From the NCBI RefSeq assembly GCF_016905005.1, contig NZ_JADIKC010000008.1, positions 1 through 64,000 of the forward strand: a stretch of 64,000 bases of DNA, given 5' to 3'. The first letter of the stretch is position 1. Every line of letters begins with the position of its first letter. A model generated the notes under the pieces. It saw only the letters and a program-made list of their open reading frames with translations. It had not been told where the DNA came from and made no database searches. This stretch comes from Dyella kyungheensis. Lineage in GTDB: Bacteria; Pseudomonadota; Gammaproteobacteria; Xanthomonadales; Rhodanobacteraceae. Made by a program: the position numbers and the translations under genes. Shown piece after piece: positions 1 through 9,080 of this stretch.

Positions 1-1
1 G

Positions 2-70
2 GAGATGTTCATGCGTGCGCTGGGGCGCGATGACCTCGCCCAAGCGATCGATGATGCACTTCTAGATTGA
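2..70 (+). CDS. C-terminal end of an unidentified gene (truncated by window edge)
   Basis: An open frame enters the window and ends at a TGA at 68-70, giving 22 residues that end in RDDLAQAIDDALLD. The acidic, alanine/leucine-rich helix-like tail does not identify a family. It converges on mutM, and the space between them holds several hairpins. The frame is only inferred to be coding because it is open to the edge and stops just before a hairpin-rich gap, so the call is weak. Confidence 0.4.
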   Translation, partial: EMFMRALGRDDLAQAIDDALLD

Positions 71-155
71 CACCGCCTAACCAAAAGAAAGGGCCCCCCG
101 GATGACGCGCCTTCCGGGCCTAGCGGCCCTCCAGGTGCGCAGGTGGGTTGCGGGG

Positions 156-188
156 TTTTTCGACAGGGCATCCCGCCCTGGCGAAAAA
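156..188. repeat. Imperfect hairpin in the mutM downstream gap
   Basis: TTTTTCG at 156-162 pairs with CGAAAAA at 182-188, and AGGGC (165-169) pairs with GCCCT (175-179), around a five-base loop. T-runs on both strands make it a plausible bidirectional terminator between the convergent upstream gene and mutM. The surrounding bases 95-250 hold further GGCC-rich inverted pieces but no convincing gene. Confidence 0.5.
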
Positions 189-262
189 CTGGCCCGCATC
201 CATGCGGGCCACCCTGCGGGCTTTCCTCCACCCACCCGCCGCGTCATACGGGGACCCCTGGG

Positions 263-319
263 AGCCGAGAGCTGAAGCCAAGAGCTAGAGCCAAGAGCTA
301 GAGCCGGAGCCAAGAGCTG
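263..319. repeat. Short tandem repeat, unit GAGCCAAGAGCTA
   Basis: About four imperfect copies of a 13-nt unit (GAGCCAAGAGCTA) lie in a row next to the palindromic repeat at 329-410. The unit holds the palindrome AGAGCT-like core. It is non-coding and could vary in copy number by slippage. No function is visible. Confidence 0.6.
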
Positions 320-328
320 CGGATCTAC

Positions 329-410
329 TGTGGGAGCGCACCCTGTGCGCGACAAACCTACGGAGCGGTAGATCCCGGCGTGGCTGTCGCGCACAGGGTG
401 CGCTCCCACA
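329..410. repeat. Family A palindromic repeat (REP/REPIN-like), copy 1
   Basis: The left arm TGTGGGAGCGCACCCTGTGC and its exact reverse complement enclose a loop of about 32 nt. The element ends 18 nt beyond the mutM stop codon, a position shared by most copies in this window. The loop is nearly identical to that of copy 2 (7716-7797), so whole doublets, not only arms, are copied. Possible roles are transcription termination or protection of mRNA 3' ends. Confidence 0.9.
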
Positions 411-428
411 GTTCCCGCGAGTGGCCAG

Positions 429-1256
429 CTATTTCTGGCATTTTCCACACCAAAACGTCGACCGCTGCCCCAACACCACCTGCTTCACCGGTGTCCCGCA
501 CACCCGACACGCCTCTCCCTCGCGCCCATACACCTGCAACTCGCGAAAGAAGTACCCCGGCGCTCCATCCGGATTGATGAAATCCCGCAACGTCGTTCCG
601 CCGCGTTCGATCGCCCAGGCCAGGATGCGTTTCACCTCGGCCGCCAATCGCGCATAACGCGCTCGGGAAATCGAGCCGGCAGCCTTGCGTGGATCGATGC
701 CCGCAGCGAACAGAGCCTCGCTTGCGTAGATATTCCCCACGCCCACCACGACCGCGTTATCCATCAGGAACAACTTCACCGCAGCTTTGCGCCCTCGCGA
801 CAGCCGCCAAAGCAGGTCGCCATCGAAATCGTCGGTGAGCGGTTCAGGCCCCAGTTCCGCCAGCAACTCGTGCGTTTCTCCCGCTGGCTGCCACAGCAGG
901 GAACCGAAGCGGCGCGCGTCGGTGAAGCGCAGCACGCGCGGCCCTTCGGTGGCGGTGGGTTCCAGTGCGATGTCCACGTGGTCGTGCTTGCCGACCAGCG
1001 CATCGGGTGGCAGCACACGCAACACACCGGTCATGCCCAGATGAAACAGCGCGCTGCCGATCTGCGTATGCAGCAGCAGATACTTGGCGCGCCGTTCCAC
1101 CGCATCGATACGCTGGCCCGGCAACTGCGTGGTGATCTCCGGCGGAATCGGCCAGCGCAGGTCGGGACGGCGCAACACCACGCCGGTGACGCGTCGTCCG
1201 ATCACATGCGGGGCAATGCCACGGCGGGTGGTTTCGACTTCTGGCAATTCAGGCAC
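429..1256 (-). CDS. mutM: Formamidopyrimidine-DNA glycosylase MutM (Fpg)
   Basis: Bifunctional base-excision repair enzyme that removes 8-oxoguanine and formamidopyrimidines and cleaves the abasic site. The 275 residues fit the family. The N-terminus [12 protein letters not shown] carries the catalytic proline and the Glu of the helix that follows, assuming Met1 removal. The C-terminus has a zinc finger C-x2-C-x16-C-x2-C (CRVCG...CGKCQK). A central GNIYASEAL stretch is the helix-two-turn-helix region. The start codon is GTG (1254-1256 on the complement), chosen because the catalytic Pro must be residue 2. gnd lies 41 nt upstream in the same direction, and a family A repeat lies just after the stop. 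Confidence 0.97.
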   Translation of the reverse strand: MPELPEVETTRRGIAPHVIGRRVTGVVLRRPDLRWPIPPEITTQLPGQRIDAVERRAKYLLLHTQIGSALFHLGMTGVLRVLPPDALVGKHDHVDIALEPTATEGPRVLRFTDARRFGSLLWQPAGETHELLAELGPEPLTDDFDGDLLWRLSRGRKAAVKLFLMDNAVVVGVGNIYASEALFAAGIDPRKAAGSISRARYARLAAEVKRILAWAIERGGTTLRDFINPDGAPGYFFRELQVYGREGEACRVCGTPVKQVVLGQRSTFWCGKCQK

Positions 1257-1297
1257 TGCGTATCCCGGTCAGGGCTGGTGGATGCAACACGAACGCA

Positions 1298-2707
1298 TCA
1301 GCTCCAGTCGTTGTGGAAGCTGCCTTGCTTGTCCACGCGCTCGAAGGTGTGCGCGCCGAAGTAATCGCGCTGCGCCTGGATCAGGTTCGCGGGCAGGTGT
1401 TCGGCACGGTAGCTGTCGTAGTACGCAACGGCGGACGAGAAACACGGCACCGGCACGCCGGCCTTCACCGCGGCCGCGACCACCTCGCGCAGGGCGCCCT
1501 GGTACTCGGTGGCGATATCGCGGAAGTACGGATCGAGCAGCAGATTCTTCAGCTGCGCATCGCGCTCGTAGGCATCGGTGATCTTCTGCAGGAAGCGCGC
1601 GCGGATGATGCAGCCGGCGCGGAAGATGCGTGCGATGGTGCCGTACGGCAGGTCCCACTGATATTCGTCCGACGCCGCGCGAAGCTGCGCAAAGCCCTGC
1701 GCGTAGGAGACGATCTTGCTGAGGTACAACGCGCGCCTCACGGCTTCGACGAATGCCTTGCGATCGCCATCGAACTTGCCCGTCGGCGGACCCTTGAGGA
1801 TCTTGCTCGCCGCCACGCGCTCGTCCTTCAGCGCGGAGAGCAGGCGCGCGAATACCGACTCGGTGATCAGCGGCAGCGGCACGCCCAGGTCGAGCGCGCT
1901 CTGGCTGGTCCACTTGCCGGTGCCCTTCTGCGCGGCGCGGTCGAGGATGATGTCGACCATCGCCTTACCGGTGTCCTTGTCCTTTTTGGCGAAGATGTCG
2001 GCGGTGATGCTGATCAGATAACTGTCGAGCTCGCCCTTGTTCCAGTCGGCGTATACCTCGGCCAGTTCCTCGTTGCTGAGGCCGAGCACGTGATGCAACA
2101 CGGCATAGCTCTCGGCGATCAGCTGCATGTCGCCGTATTCGATGCCGTTATGCACCATCTTCACGTAATGGCCCGCACCGTTCGGACCCATGTAGGCCAC
2201 GCAGGGTTCGCCATCGGGCGCACGCGCGGCGATCTCGGTGAGGATGGGAGCCACCAGGTCGTACGCTTCGCGCGGGCCGCCCGGCATGATCGACGGACCG
2301 TGCAAGGCACCTTCCTCGCCGCCGGACACGCCGGTGCCGATGAAGTGCAGTCCCGCCGAGCTCATCTCGCTCTCGCGGCGCATGGTGTCCTTGAAGAACG
2401 TGTTGCCGCCGTCGATGACGATGTCGCCCTTGTCGAGCAGGGGTTTCAACTGCGCCAGCGTGGCGTCGGTCGGTTCGCCGGCTTTCACCATCAGCAGGAT
2501 GCGGCGCGGCTTTTCCAGCGAGGCGACGAAATCCTCGAGCGTGTACGCGGGCACCAGCTTCTTGCCGGGATTCTGCGCCACGACTTCATCGGTACGCTCG
2601 CGATGCCGGTTGTAGATCGACACGGCGTGCCCGCGACTTTCGATGTTCAGGGCGAGGTTGCTGCCCATCACGGCCATGCCTACTACGCCGATCGCCTGCT
2701 TGCTCAT
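1298..2707 (-). CDS. gnd: 6-phosphogluconate dehydrogenase, decarboxylating
   Basis: Oxidises 6-phosphogluconate to ribulose-5-phosphate and CO2 with NADP+ in the pentose phosphate pathway. The N-terminal Rossmann motif [16 protein letters not shown] and the substrate-binding [21 protein letters not shown] are clear, as is [14 protein letters not shown] place the start at MSKQAIGV (2707), not at the longer open frame to 2764, because AGGAGCGAC sits just upstream and the resulting 469 residues match the usual length for the family. The C-terminus ends FHNDWS. A glucokinase gene lies 14 kb away, so the sugar genes are not one operon. Confidence 0.97.
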   Translation of the reverse strand: MSKQAIGVVGMAVMGSNLALNIESRGHAVSIYNRHRERTDEVVAQNPGKKLVPAYTLEDFVASLEKPRRILLMVKAGEPTDATLAQLKPLLDKGDIVIDGGNTFFKDTMRRESEMSSAGLHFIGTGVSGGEEGALHGPSIMPGGPREAYDLVAPILTEIAARAPDGEPCVAYMGPNGAGHYVKMVHNGIEYGDMQLIAESYAVLHHVLGLSNEELAEVYADWNKGELDSYLISITADIFAKKDKDTGKAMVDIILDRAAQKGTGKWTSQSALDLGVPLPLITESVFARLLSALKDERVAASKILKGPPTGKFDGDRKAFVEAVRRALYLSKIVSYAQGFAQLRAASDEYQWDLPYGTIARIFRAGCIIRARFLQKITDAYERDAQLKNLLLDPYFRDIATEYQGALREVVAAAVKAGVPVPCFSSAVAYYDSYRAEHLPANLIQAQRDYFGAHTFERVDKQGSFHNDWS

Positions 2708-2825
2708 GTCGTCGCTCCTGTCGAGGTGTGCAATCCCATATGGGGAGTCTGCTGGACGGTGCAAGGTACGCCCTGGCAGGGCAGCAGTGGGTGAAGAGGA
2801 GCGGGCGCGCCATACCTCGCACCAT

Positions 2826-3320
2826 TCACTGCTTGAGCTGCTTGGCCTCGCTAGTGGCGCCGCGCGGCGTATAGCGCACGGATATCAACGCGACGCGGTC
2901 GCCCACTCGCACGTAACGCTGCGGGCCGGTCACCGAGGTCTCGCCAAACTCCAGCCGTTGGCCATCCAGCGTGAGCACCGCCACGGGCGTGGCCAGCCCG
3001 ATCTTGGCGGGATCGAAATCGCCCAGTGGCCGCCAGCTCAGCACGGCTGCGGCGGCCGTATCGGCCAGTTCGCTCAGGCGGCCATCGTCGGCGCGCGTGG
3101 GGGTGCCATCGGTGCGCCACCAGTGGCCCTCGCGCAGGGCGAAGTGTTCGGTGTCGCCGCTGCCGATGGCGAGCGCCACCGAGTCCACGCTCGACGGATC
3201 GATCCTCAGCAGCGTGCCGGTGGCCTGCGCACGATCCTGTCGCCACTGCCAGACGGTCGCGGCCAGCAGCGCCACGATGCCGATGGCAAGCCAGGCACGT
3301 TGTCGATTCGCCCGCTTCAT
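2826..3320 (-). CDS. Membrane-anchored DUF4340-like protein of a Gld-type ABC operon
   Basis: A 164-residue protein with one N-terminal membrane segment (about residues 10-24, [15 protein letters not shown]) and a soluble domain outside. The soluble part has the sequence style of DUF4340 proteins (SVDSVALA...[11 protein letters not shown]...[12 protein letters not shown]). Its ATG overlaps the TGA of the upstream GldG-like gene, so it is the last gene of a four-gene operon: ATPase, permease, GldG-like, this protein. DUF4340 partners of such ABC systems are common, but their exact role is not known. Family assignment is by sequence feel and context. Confidence 0.7.
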   Translation of the reverse strand: MKRANRQRAWLAIGIVALLAATVWQWRQDRAQATGTLLRIDPSSVDSVALAIGSGDTEHFALREGHWWRTDGTPTRADDGRLSELADTAAAAVLSWRPLGDFDPAKIGLATPVAVLTLDGQRLEFGETSVTGPQRYVRVGDRVALISVRYTPRGATSEAKQLKQ

Positions 3321-4672
3321 GCGCGACGACGGCGCCAGACGATGAAGCCGCCGATCAACAGCAACAGCAACGGCAGCACCACCAGGAAGCCCAGCGTCAC
3401 GATGCTCAGCTGCGCCTGGGTGATCTGCAGCAGGCGGTCCGGAGCGCCGCGCGGCGGCAGGTTGACGAGCGCGTCGTCGCCCAGCAGCCAGTCGAAGATG
3501 CGTTCGCCCAGCGCGCGGTTGCCACCGTTGCCGAGGAAGGTGTTGGAAAGGAAATCGCCATCGCCGATCACCACCACGCGCTGCTCGGCCTTCTCAGGAC
3601 TCGGCGACAGGCGGCTCAAGGCAAAGCCGAAATCCAGCGGACCCTTCAGTTCGCCGGCGCTGGCGTCGAACTGGATCGACGACGCCTGCGTGTTGTCGAT
3701 CGGCTTGAACTCGGTCCAGCTCTGCGCGCTGGAGCGCAGGAACGGTGCCACCTTCCAGTCGGTACGCGCGGCCATGGCCAGCGCGGATACCTGCGGGAAC
3801 AAGGTGGTCAGCTGGAAGCCGCGCGTGATCGCGTGTTGCGGGTAATCGCCCAGCGCCAGCATGCGCGGGTCCTTCAAGCCGAGCGCCGCGCCTTGGCCGT
3901 CGACCAGCACGCCCGGCAACACGCGAATACCCAAGGCATCGGCCAGCGGGGTCAGATGCAGATCGTCGTTGCCCGGCTCGCTCAGCCACAGCAGGTTGCC
4001 GCCGTTGCCCACGTAATCGCTGAGTGCCTTCACGGCGCCGTCGGGCAGCGCCAGTTCGGGGCTCGCCAGCACCACCAGGTCGGTGTGCTGCGGCACCGCC
4101 GTGACCTGCGCGAAGTTCAACGGCACCGCGCGCATGCCGCGGCCTTCCATCTGCGCCATGAACATGCCGAGGTCGGCATTGCCCTTGTCGTCCGGCTTGC
4201 GCTCGCCGTCGCCGGAAACGAACGCGACGATGCGCTCGCCACCACGTGCCAGACGTTCCAGCGCATTGGTGAGGCTGCGCTCGGAGAGTTCATCCAGGCG
4301 CTGCTCGCGGCCCTGGTAATGCAGGATCAGCGCACCATCCACGGTGATGCCCAGCTCGCGCATTGCGGCCGGATCCTGCTGCGGATCGACGAAGCGGACG
4401 GTGAGATCGGGCTTCACCCGCGAGTAGCGTTCCACGAAGCCGGCCACGGTGTGGCGCAGGTCGCCCTGCGGATTGGCGTAGCTGACGATTTCAACGGGGC
4501 CGTGCAGCGCATTCAGCACCGCGCGACTTTCGGGCGACAGGCTCGCGCGTCCGCCGAACGTCCAGTCGCTGACACGATCATGGCGCGTGGTGAGATAGCC
4601 GACGGCGCCAGCGGCCAGCAACAGGCCCAGGGCGAACAGCCATCCATTCACATGTCGGAAGAAGCGCGCCAT
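3317..4672 (-). CDS. GldG-family ABC-transporter auxiliary protein
   Basis: A 451-residue protein with an N-terminal membrane anchor (VNGWLFALGLLLAAGAVGYL), a large extracytoplasmic domain and a C-terminal membrane segment (LSIVTLGFLVVLPLLLLLIGGFIVW) ending in RRRRA. This is the layout of GldG-like (ABC_transp_aux) proteins. The start MARFFRHVNG was chosen because it overlaps the permease stop as TGATG; the open frame continues upstream, but only as the shadow of the permease. In gliding Bacteroidetes GldG belongs to a GldAFG transporter. Here the substrate is unknown and gliding is not implied. Confidence 0.88.
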   Translation of the reverse strand: MARFFRHVNGWLFALGLLLAAGAVGYLTTRHDRVSDWTFGGRASLSPESRAVLNALHGPVEIVSYANPQGDLRHTVAGFVERYSRVKPDLTVRFVDPQQDPAAMRELGITVDGALILHYQGREQRLDELSERSLTNALERLARGGERIVAFVSGDGERKPDDKGNADLGMFMAQMEGRGMRAVPLNFAQVTAVPQHTDLVVLASPELALPDGAVKALSDYVGNGGNLLWLSEPGNDDLHLTPLADALGIRVLPGVLVDGQGAALGLKDPRMLALGDYPQHAITRGFQLTTLFPQVSALAMAARTDWKVAPFLRSSAQSWTEFKPIDNTQASSIQFDASAGELKGPLDFGFALSRLSPSPEKAEQRVVVIGDGDFLSNTFLGNGGNRALGERIFDWLLGDDALVNLPPRGAPDRLLQITQAQLSIVTLGFLVVLPLLLLLIGGFIVWRRRRA

Positions 4673-5457
4673 CAGCCACGCTCCTTTTCGGCAGCCAGCC
4701 GTTGTGTCGCCAGCGCCAGCGCCACCGCGATCACCAGCAGGAACCACGCCACGTCGGATAGCGAGACAAGCCCGCGCAGCATGTCCTCCAGATGACCGCT
4801 GAGCGCCAGCCAGTTGAACACGCCACTGCTGGCACCGGCTTTCTGCACAGCGATGTTCACGCCGGCCAGCGCAAGGCCGATGGTGAGCGCGATGGTGGCC
4901 GCGATGGACGCATGCGATGCGTACGCCGAACTCGCCACGCCGATGGCGGCCAGCGCGGCGAGCGTGAGCAGTGCGCCCAGCGACGCCGCGGCGAGCTTGC
5001 CCCAGTCGAGGGCCACGCCATGCGCAAGACTCAGCGGCATTGCCAGCGCAAGCGCGAGCCACAGCACCAGCCACACCATCAGCGCCAGGTATTTGCCCAG
5101 CACGATGCGCGAGGCGGGCAGGCCGGCGGCAAACCACAGCGGCAGCGTGCCGTTGCTGCGCTCGCCGGCCAGCGAGGACATGGTGAGCAGCGGCACGATC
5201 ACCAGCGCCAGTTCCACCACCCCGAACGGCAGGATGCCGCCGGTGAGGATGCTGCTGAGCATCGGCACGCCCACCAGGTCGCTGTAGCCCGGGCCGCCAG
5301 GCAGGGCGGCGAGCTTGATCTGCCCGGCGAGAAAGCCGCCCAGCAACAGGGTGAAGCGCCACGCCAGCTGCGCCAGCGTCAACGCGGCGAGTACCCAGGC
5401 CAGCGGACGAACGATCAGGCGGCGCAGCTCCAGCCGCGTCACGGCGAGCACACTCAT
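4672..5457 (-). CDS. ABC-2 type transporter permease (GldF-like)
   Basis: A 261-residue integral membrane protein with about six hydrophobic segments. These include LAWVLAALTLAQLAWRFTLL near the N-terminus, GGILPFGVVELALVIVPLL, and DVAWFLLVIAVALALA near the C-terminus. It also has the ABC-2 coupling-type motif LAGERSNGTLPLWFAAGLPASRIVLGKYLA. The ATG overlaps the stop of the ATPase gene by four bases, so the two are translationally coupled. It forms the membrane channel of the exporter; the substrate is not evident. Confidence 0.92.
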   Translation of the reverse strand: MSVLAVTRLELRRLIVRPLAWVLAALTLAQLAWRFTLLLGGFLAGQIKLAALPGGPGYSDLVGVPMLSSILTGGILPFGVVELALVIVPLLTMSSLAGERSNGTLPLWFAAGLPASRIVLGKYLALMVWLVLWLALALAMPLSLAHGVALDWGKLAAASLGALLTLAALAAIGVASSAYASHASIAATIALTIGLALAGVNIAVQKAGASSGVFNWLALSGHLEDMLRGLVSLSDVAWFLLVIAVALALATQRLAAEKERG

Positions 5458-6206
5458 GCGGCCTGCACCTTGTCGTTGCCGTCACCGCGCAGGGCGATAT
5501 CGAAGAACGTCTGCTCGAGCATCTTGTGGTCGCCGTCGGTGATGGGGCCGTCGTAGTGCAGCCGCCCCTCGTGCAGGATCGCCACGCGATCGCACGCTGC
5601 GGTGACTTCGGCCAGCAGGTGCGTGGAAAGGATGACGGCGGTGCCAGCAGCGGCCTGTTCGCGGATCACACCACGCAACGCGGCTACTTGAACCGGATCG
5701 AGCGCGTTGGCCGGTTCGTCCAGCACCAGTAGCGACGGTTCGTGCAGCAGCGCGCAGGCAAGTCCGAGGCGTTGGCGCTGACCCTGCGACAATACGCCGG
5801 CCAGCCGACGCGAGAGGGCGCCAAGTTCCAGTCGCTCGACGATGCGCTGGCGTGCCTTGGCCAGCGTCGCGCCACCCAGGCCGCGCAGGCGGCCGTGGGC
5901 GTCCAGGTGTTCCAACACGGTCAGTTCCGGCCACAGCGGGGCACGTTCAGGCAGCCAGCCGATGCCGCGTTGTGCCAGTTCCGGCTGCTGCAGAAAGTCC
6001 TTCCCGTTCAGTTTGATGGCACCGCTGTCGGGCGTCAGGGCACCGGCAATCATGGCCAACGTGGTGCTCTTGCCGGCCCCGTTGACCCCGAGCAAACCCA
6101 GTACCTGTCCCGCGTCCAGCGTCATGCTGAGATCGGCGACGGCGGGTCGCCCCGCGCGATGTCGGGTTATGTGATCCAGTTGCAATACAACGGTAGGCGC
6201 GGTCAT
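5454..6206 (-). CDS. ABC transporter ATP-binding protein (GldA-like)
   Basis: A 250-residue nucleotide-binding subunit. Walker A is GVNGAGKST (about residues 40-48), the signature is LSQGQRQRLGLA, Walker B is LLVLDEPANALDP, and the switch His is in ILSTHLL. It is the first gene of the operon with the permease, the GldG-like protein and the DUF4340-like protein, all in ATGA-type overlaps. The divergent neighbour is the fatty-acid desaturase, and the 175-bp gap must hold both promoters. Confidence 0.95.
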   Translation of the reverse strand: MTAPTVVLQLDHITRHRAGRPAVADLSMTLDAGQVLGLLGVNGAGKSTTLAMIAGALTPDSGAIKLNGKDFLQQPELAQRGIGWLPERAPLWPELTVLEHLDAHGRLRGLGGATLAKARQRIVERLELGALSRRLAGVLSQGQRQRLGLACALLHEPSLLVLDEPANALDPVQVAALRGVIREQAAAGTAVILSTHLLAEVTAACDRVAILHEGRLHYDGPITDGDHKMLEQTFFDIALRGDGNDKVQAA

Positions 6207-6381
6207 TGCATGATTGTCAGTGCGGCCCCAATTTCATACAACCGGGAGAGGGCGCGAGTGGGCGGCACAGCACATTAACTTCCGCACCGCAAATGGGTGC
6301 GACAATATTTTGCTGGTCCATGCTGGCGGGTACGGAAACCCCTCGTTTAGACTGAATTTTCATTACCTTGGGTGTTTCCCC

Positions 6382-7575
6382 ATGCTCGATGCAGTACTCA
6401 ACTTCTTGTCCAACGGCCTGACGCATGCCGGTTGGCTGACCATGCTGATCTACATGCTGGTCATGACCCAGCTCACCATCTTCACGGTGACGCTTTACCT
6501 GCATCGCTGCCAGACCCATCGTGGCGTGGATCTGCACTGGTCCATTTCGCACTTCTTCCGCTTCTGGGGCTGGCTCACCACGGGCATGGTCACCAAGGAG
6601 TGGGTGGCGGTGCACCGCAAGCACCACGCCAAGGTCGAGACCGAGGAAGATCCGCACAGCCCGCAGATCTACGGCATCAAGAAGGTCTTCTGGGATGGCG
6701 TGTCGCTGTACCGCGACGCCAGCGAAGTGAAGGAAGACCTCGAGAAGTACGGCCGCGGCACGCCGGACGACTGGATCGAGCGCAATCTCTACGGCGCGCA
6801 TCCGTACTGGGGCCCGACCCTGATGCTGTTCATCAGCTTCGCCCTGTTCGGCGTGATCGGCGCTGCCCTGTGGGCCGTGCAGATGATCTGGATCCCGTTC
6901 TGGGCGGCCGGCTTCGTCAACGGCATCGGCCACTGGTGGGGCTATCGCAACTTCGAAAGCGCCGACACCGCGACCAACCTCATTCCGTGGGGCTTCTGGA
7001 TCGGCGGCGAAGAGCTGCACAACAACCACCACGCCTTCCCGAGCTCGGCCAAGTTCGCCCTGCGCAAGTGGGAGTTCGATATCGGCTGGGCGGCGATCTG
7101 CGCGCTGCGTGCCGTGGGTCTGGCCAAGGTGCTGCGCGTGGCGCCGACGCTGGACATCCGTCCGAACGTGCACCTGCCGGATGCCGAGACGCTCAAGGGC
7201 GTGCTGACGCACCGCTTCTCGGCGATGACCGACTACTACCGCAACGTGATCATGCCGACCCTGCGCGACGAAGCGCAGCACGCCGGCGACAGCATCAAGT
7301 CGGTGCCGCGCCGCATGCGCCGCGCGCTCGCCGATGGTGGCCGCTGGCTGGACAGCGAAGGCCGTGACCGCATGCAGGCCGTGCTGGCCAAGCGTCCGAC
7401 GCTGAGCACGGTGTGCGATTTCCGCAATCGCCTTGCCGCTCTGATGGAGCAGCGTGGTGCCGACCAGGCGCTGAAGGGTCTGCAGCAGTGGATCGCCGAA
7501 GCCGAGCAGAGTGGCATCCGCGCGCTGCAGGAGTTTGCCGGTCGCCTGAAGAGCTATTCGGTGGCGAACGCGTAA
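6382..7575 (+). CDS. Acyl-lipid/acyl-CoA fatty-acid desaturase (delta-9 type)
   Basis: Membrane di-iron enzyme that introduces a cis double bond into acyl chains, adjusting membrane fluidity. Three histidine boxes are visible: HRCQTHR, HRKHH and HNNHHAFP. A second part of the substrate region is NGIGHWWGYRNFE. Hydrophobic segments surround the boxes (WLTMLIYMLVMTQLTIFTVTL; LMLFISFALFGVIGAALW). I start at MLDAVLNFLS (6382); the frame is open back to 6214, but that extension is not membrane-like. The 397-residue length fits. About 110 C-terminal residues beyond the last histidine box are soluble and helical. A strong terminator follows. Confidence 0.93.
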   Translation: MLDAVLNFLSNGLTHAGWLTMLIYMLVMTQLTIFTVTLYLHRCQTHRGVDLHWSISHFFRFWGWLTTGMVTKEWVAVHRKHHAKVETEEDPHSPQIYGIKKVFWDGVSLYRDASEVKEDLEKYGRGTPDDWIERNLYGAHPYWGPTLMLFISFALFGVIGAALWAVQMIWIPFWAAGFVNGIGHWWGYRNFESADTATNLIPWGFWIGGEELHNNHHAFPSSAKFALRKWEFDIGWAAICALRAVGLAKVLRVAPTLDIRPNVHLPDAETLKGVLTHRFSAMTDYYRNVIMPTLRDEAQHAGDSIKSVPRRMRRALADGGRWLDSEGRDRMQAVLAKRPTLSTVCDFRNRLAALMEQRGADQALKGLQQWIAEAEQSGIRALQEFAGRLKSYSVANA

Positions 7576-7601
7576 GCGCTGTCGCTGATTGAATGAAAAA
7601 G

Positions 7602-7624
7602 CCCGCCGAAAGGCGGGTTTTTTT
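7602..7624 (+). terminator. Rho-independent terminator after the desaturase
   Basis: A perfect 6-bp GC stem CCCGCC/GGCGGG (7602-7607, 7612-7617) with a GAAA tetraloop is followed by seven T. A run of A before the stem lets it work on both strands. Confidence 0.92.
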
Positions 7625-7658
7625 ATGGGGCGACGACAACCAGCCGAGCTGGCGCTTT

Positions 7659-7687
7659 GCTCCCTCTCCCCGGCGGGGAGAGGGAGC
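7659..7687. repeat. Family B palindrome (GCTCCCTCTCCCC)
   Basis: A perfect 13-bp inverted repeat (7659-7671 with 7675-7687) around GGC. Related elements occur at 14379-14408 and, strikingly, inside the lhr coding region (33647-33685, 33769-33791, 35921-35970, 36985-37060). It is a dispersed repeat, not a normal terminator, because no T-run follows. Confidence 0.8.
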
Positions 7688-7715
7688 AGTGGGGTGCATC
7701 GTGGTGACGATCTAC

Positions 7716-7797
7716 TGTGGGAGCGCACCTTGTGCGCGACAAACCTACGGAGCGGTACATCCCGGCGTGGCGGTCGCGCACAGGGTGCGCTCCCACA
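7716..7797. repeat. Family A palindromic repeat, copy 2
   Basis: Same doublet as 329-410, including its loop. The left arm reads ...CACCTTGTGCGCGAC while the right arm carries the ACAGGGT variant, so this copy is a mosaic of the two arm subtypes. It ends 15 nt past the stop codon of the DCC-family gene. Confidence 0.9.
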
Positions 7798-7812
7798 GGG
7801 AAAGTGCGCGGG

Positions 7813-8226
7813 CTAATCGATGAAGCGCCAGGCCTGCTCCGGTTCGGGCAGGCGGCATTGCTGGCGCTTGCCGAACAGGCGGTAGCGATGGCGGGCGAGC
7901 CAGCGATACACAGGGTCGCGCAGCCGTCTGGGAACCAGACGCAGTGCGCTAGCAGCTGCACGCCACCGGCCGCCCAGGCGGTCCAGGACGCGTGCGATGG
8001 CATCGGTATCGCTGTAACCGTGTCCGCCATCGACCAGCAGGAAGGAAGATGGATCGTCAGGAGACAGGCCGTGTGCAAGCAGCAAGGCGCGCCCTTGGGT
8101 CCCTTGCATGGCCGCCAGCCGGAAGCAGCCGCTTCGATCGTGACGCAGGATGAAATCCACCCAGCGGCTGCACAGCACGCATATGCCGTCGAACACGATC
8201 ACGGGATGATCGAGTTCAGCGGACAT
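7813..8226 (-). CDS. DCC-family thiol-disulfide oxidoreductase-like protein (DUF393)
   Basis: A 137-residue protein with the family's N-terminal DGICVLC motif (Cys16 and Cys19 in a CxxC) in VIVFDGICVLCSRWVDF. It also has the downstream FRLAAMQGTQGRALL and LRLVPRRLRDPVYRWLARHRYRLFG blocks typical of DUF393. The start MSAELDHP at 8226 overlaps the end of the DUF4166 gene by 11 nt, implying coupling. DCC proteins are thioredoxin-fold-like and presumed redox-active; the substrate is unknown. Confidence 0.9.
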   Translation of the reverse strand: MSAELDHPVIVFDGICVLCSRWVDFILRHDRSGCFRLAAMQGTQGRALLLAHGLSPDDPSSFLLVDGGHGYSDTDAIARVLDRLGGRWRAAASALRLVPRRLRDPVYRWLARHRYRLFGKRQQCRLPEPEQAWRFID

Positions 8227-8764
8227 GGTCGATCTCCAGCCAGCCGCGATAGGCGACCAACTGTCCCAGCAAGGGCAGGTGCACATCGATGTCGAAGGTA
8301 TAGCGGCCATCCCGTGCGCCGCTGCGCGACAGCACCTGGCCGCAGAGCGCGCGCGGCAGCGGCAGGCCAAGCACGGTGACACGGTGCAGTTGCCAGTCGA
8401 TGGCGTTGTCGTTGCAGCGCAAGGTGAAATGCAGTGCCACGGGGCCGAGTCTCTCCCGCAGTGACGTCGATCCGTCGGGATGCAGGGTCGAGCGCATGCA
8501 GCCGCGCGCGAAGCGCCGGGTCCATTGTTCGTGGGTGGCATGACGCTCGATGGTGAGCGCGATGTGCTGGCCCCGGCCGGGTTCGGGCAGGGTCAGCAGA
8601 CGCCGCAGCAGTCGGGCGAACGCGTGGCGCGCACCGTCGACGTCGGCCTCGCCGCTGGCCTGGATCACACTGCCCTCGGCGTGCATGCATTGCACCGCTG
8701 GCGCCAGGCAGGACCAGCCGGTGGTCTCCAACAGCGAATGGAACAGGGCGGTCGGCGATGACAT
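8216..8764 (-). CDS. DUF4166 domain protein
   Basis: A 182-residue protein with the DUF4166 pattern: WTRRFARGCMRSTLHPDGSTSLRERLGPVALHF, then GLPLPRALCG, then RYTFDIDVHLPLLGQLVAYRGWLEID. In other bacteria this domain is fused to, or sits beside, saccharopine-dehydrogenase-like or DoxX/DCC proteins. Here it overlaps the DCC gene. The function is not established. Confidence 0.82.
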   Translation of the reverse strand: MSSPTALFHSLLETTGWSCLAPAVQCMHAEGSVIQASGEADVDGARHAFARLLRRLLTLPEPGRGQHIALTIERHATHEQWTRRFARGCMRSTLHPDGSTSLRERLGPVALHFTLRCNDNAIDWQLHRVTVLGLPLPRALCGQVLSRSGARDGRYTFDIDVHLPLLGQLVAYRGWLEIDHVR

Positions 8765-8850
8765 GGCACGCCATCATCGGAAAGCGGGTGGACGAGAGCA
8801 AGCGTGCGCGTCTTGCCTGCGTTCCGTCACCAGGTGCGGGCCCAACAAAA

Positions 8851-8870
8851 AACCCGCCTCGCGGCGGGTT
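8851..8870 (-). terminator. Terminator of the rpmB-rpmG operon
   Basis: A perfect 8-bp stem AACCCGCC/GGCGGGTT with a TCGC loop. Read on the minus strand it is followed by a run of six T (8845-8850). It lies 32 nt past the rpmG stop. Confidence 0.92.
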
Positions 8871-8902
8871 CTTCGTGAAAGCGTCAAACAAACCCTGCGG
8901 GC

Positions 8903-9070
8903 TTACTTGATCTTGCCTTCCTTGTAGATCACATGCTTGCGGACCACCGGATCGTACTTCTTGAACTCGAACTTTTCCGGGGTGTTCTTCTTGTTCTTCT
9001 GCGTGGTGTAGAAGTGGCCGGTGCCGGCCGAAGAGATCAGGCGGATCTTGTCTTGCTTGCTGTTAGCCAT
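8903..9070 (-). CDS. rpmG: 50S ribosomal protein L33
   Basis: A 55-residue protein beginning [20 protein letters not shown] and ending IYKEGKIK, the L33 signature. It lacks the CxxC pairs of zinc-binding L33 paralogues, so it is the zinc-independent form. It starts 10 nt after rpmB ends, in the conserved rpmB-rpmG operon, and a strong terminator follows. Confidence 0.97.
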   Translation of the reverse strand: MANSKQDKIRLISSAGTGHFYTTQKNKKNTPEKFEFKKYDPVVRKHVIYKEGKIK

Positions 9071-9080
9071 GGCTCAATCC

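Noticed and set aside
4673-5485. N-terminal 271 residues of the 722-codon frame over the GldG-like gene
   Set aside because: This part is the out-of-frame shadow of the permease gene; the true start overlaps the permease stop at 4672.
6207-6381. Riboswitch or leader peptide upstream of the desaturase
   Set aside because: No conserved riboswitch core or attenuator-like paired hairpins could be recognised; only a possible promoter region.
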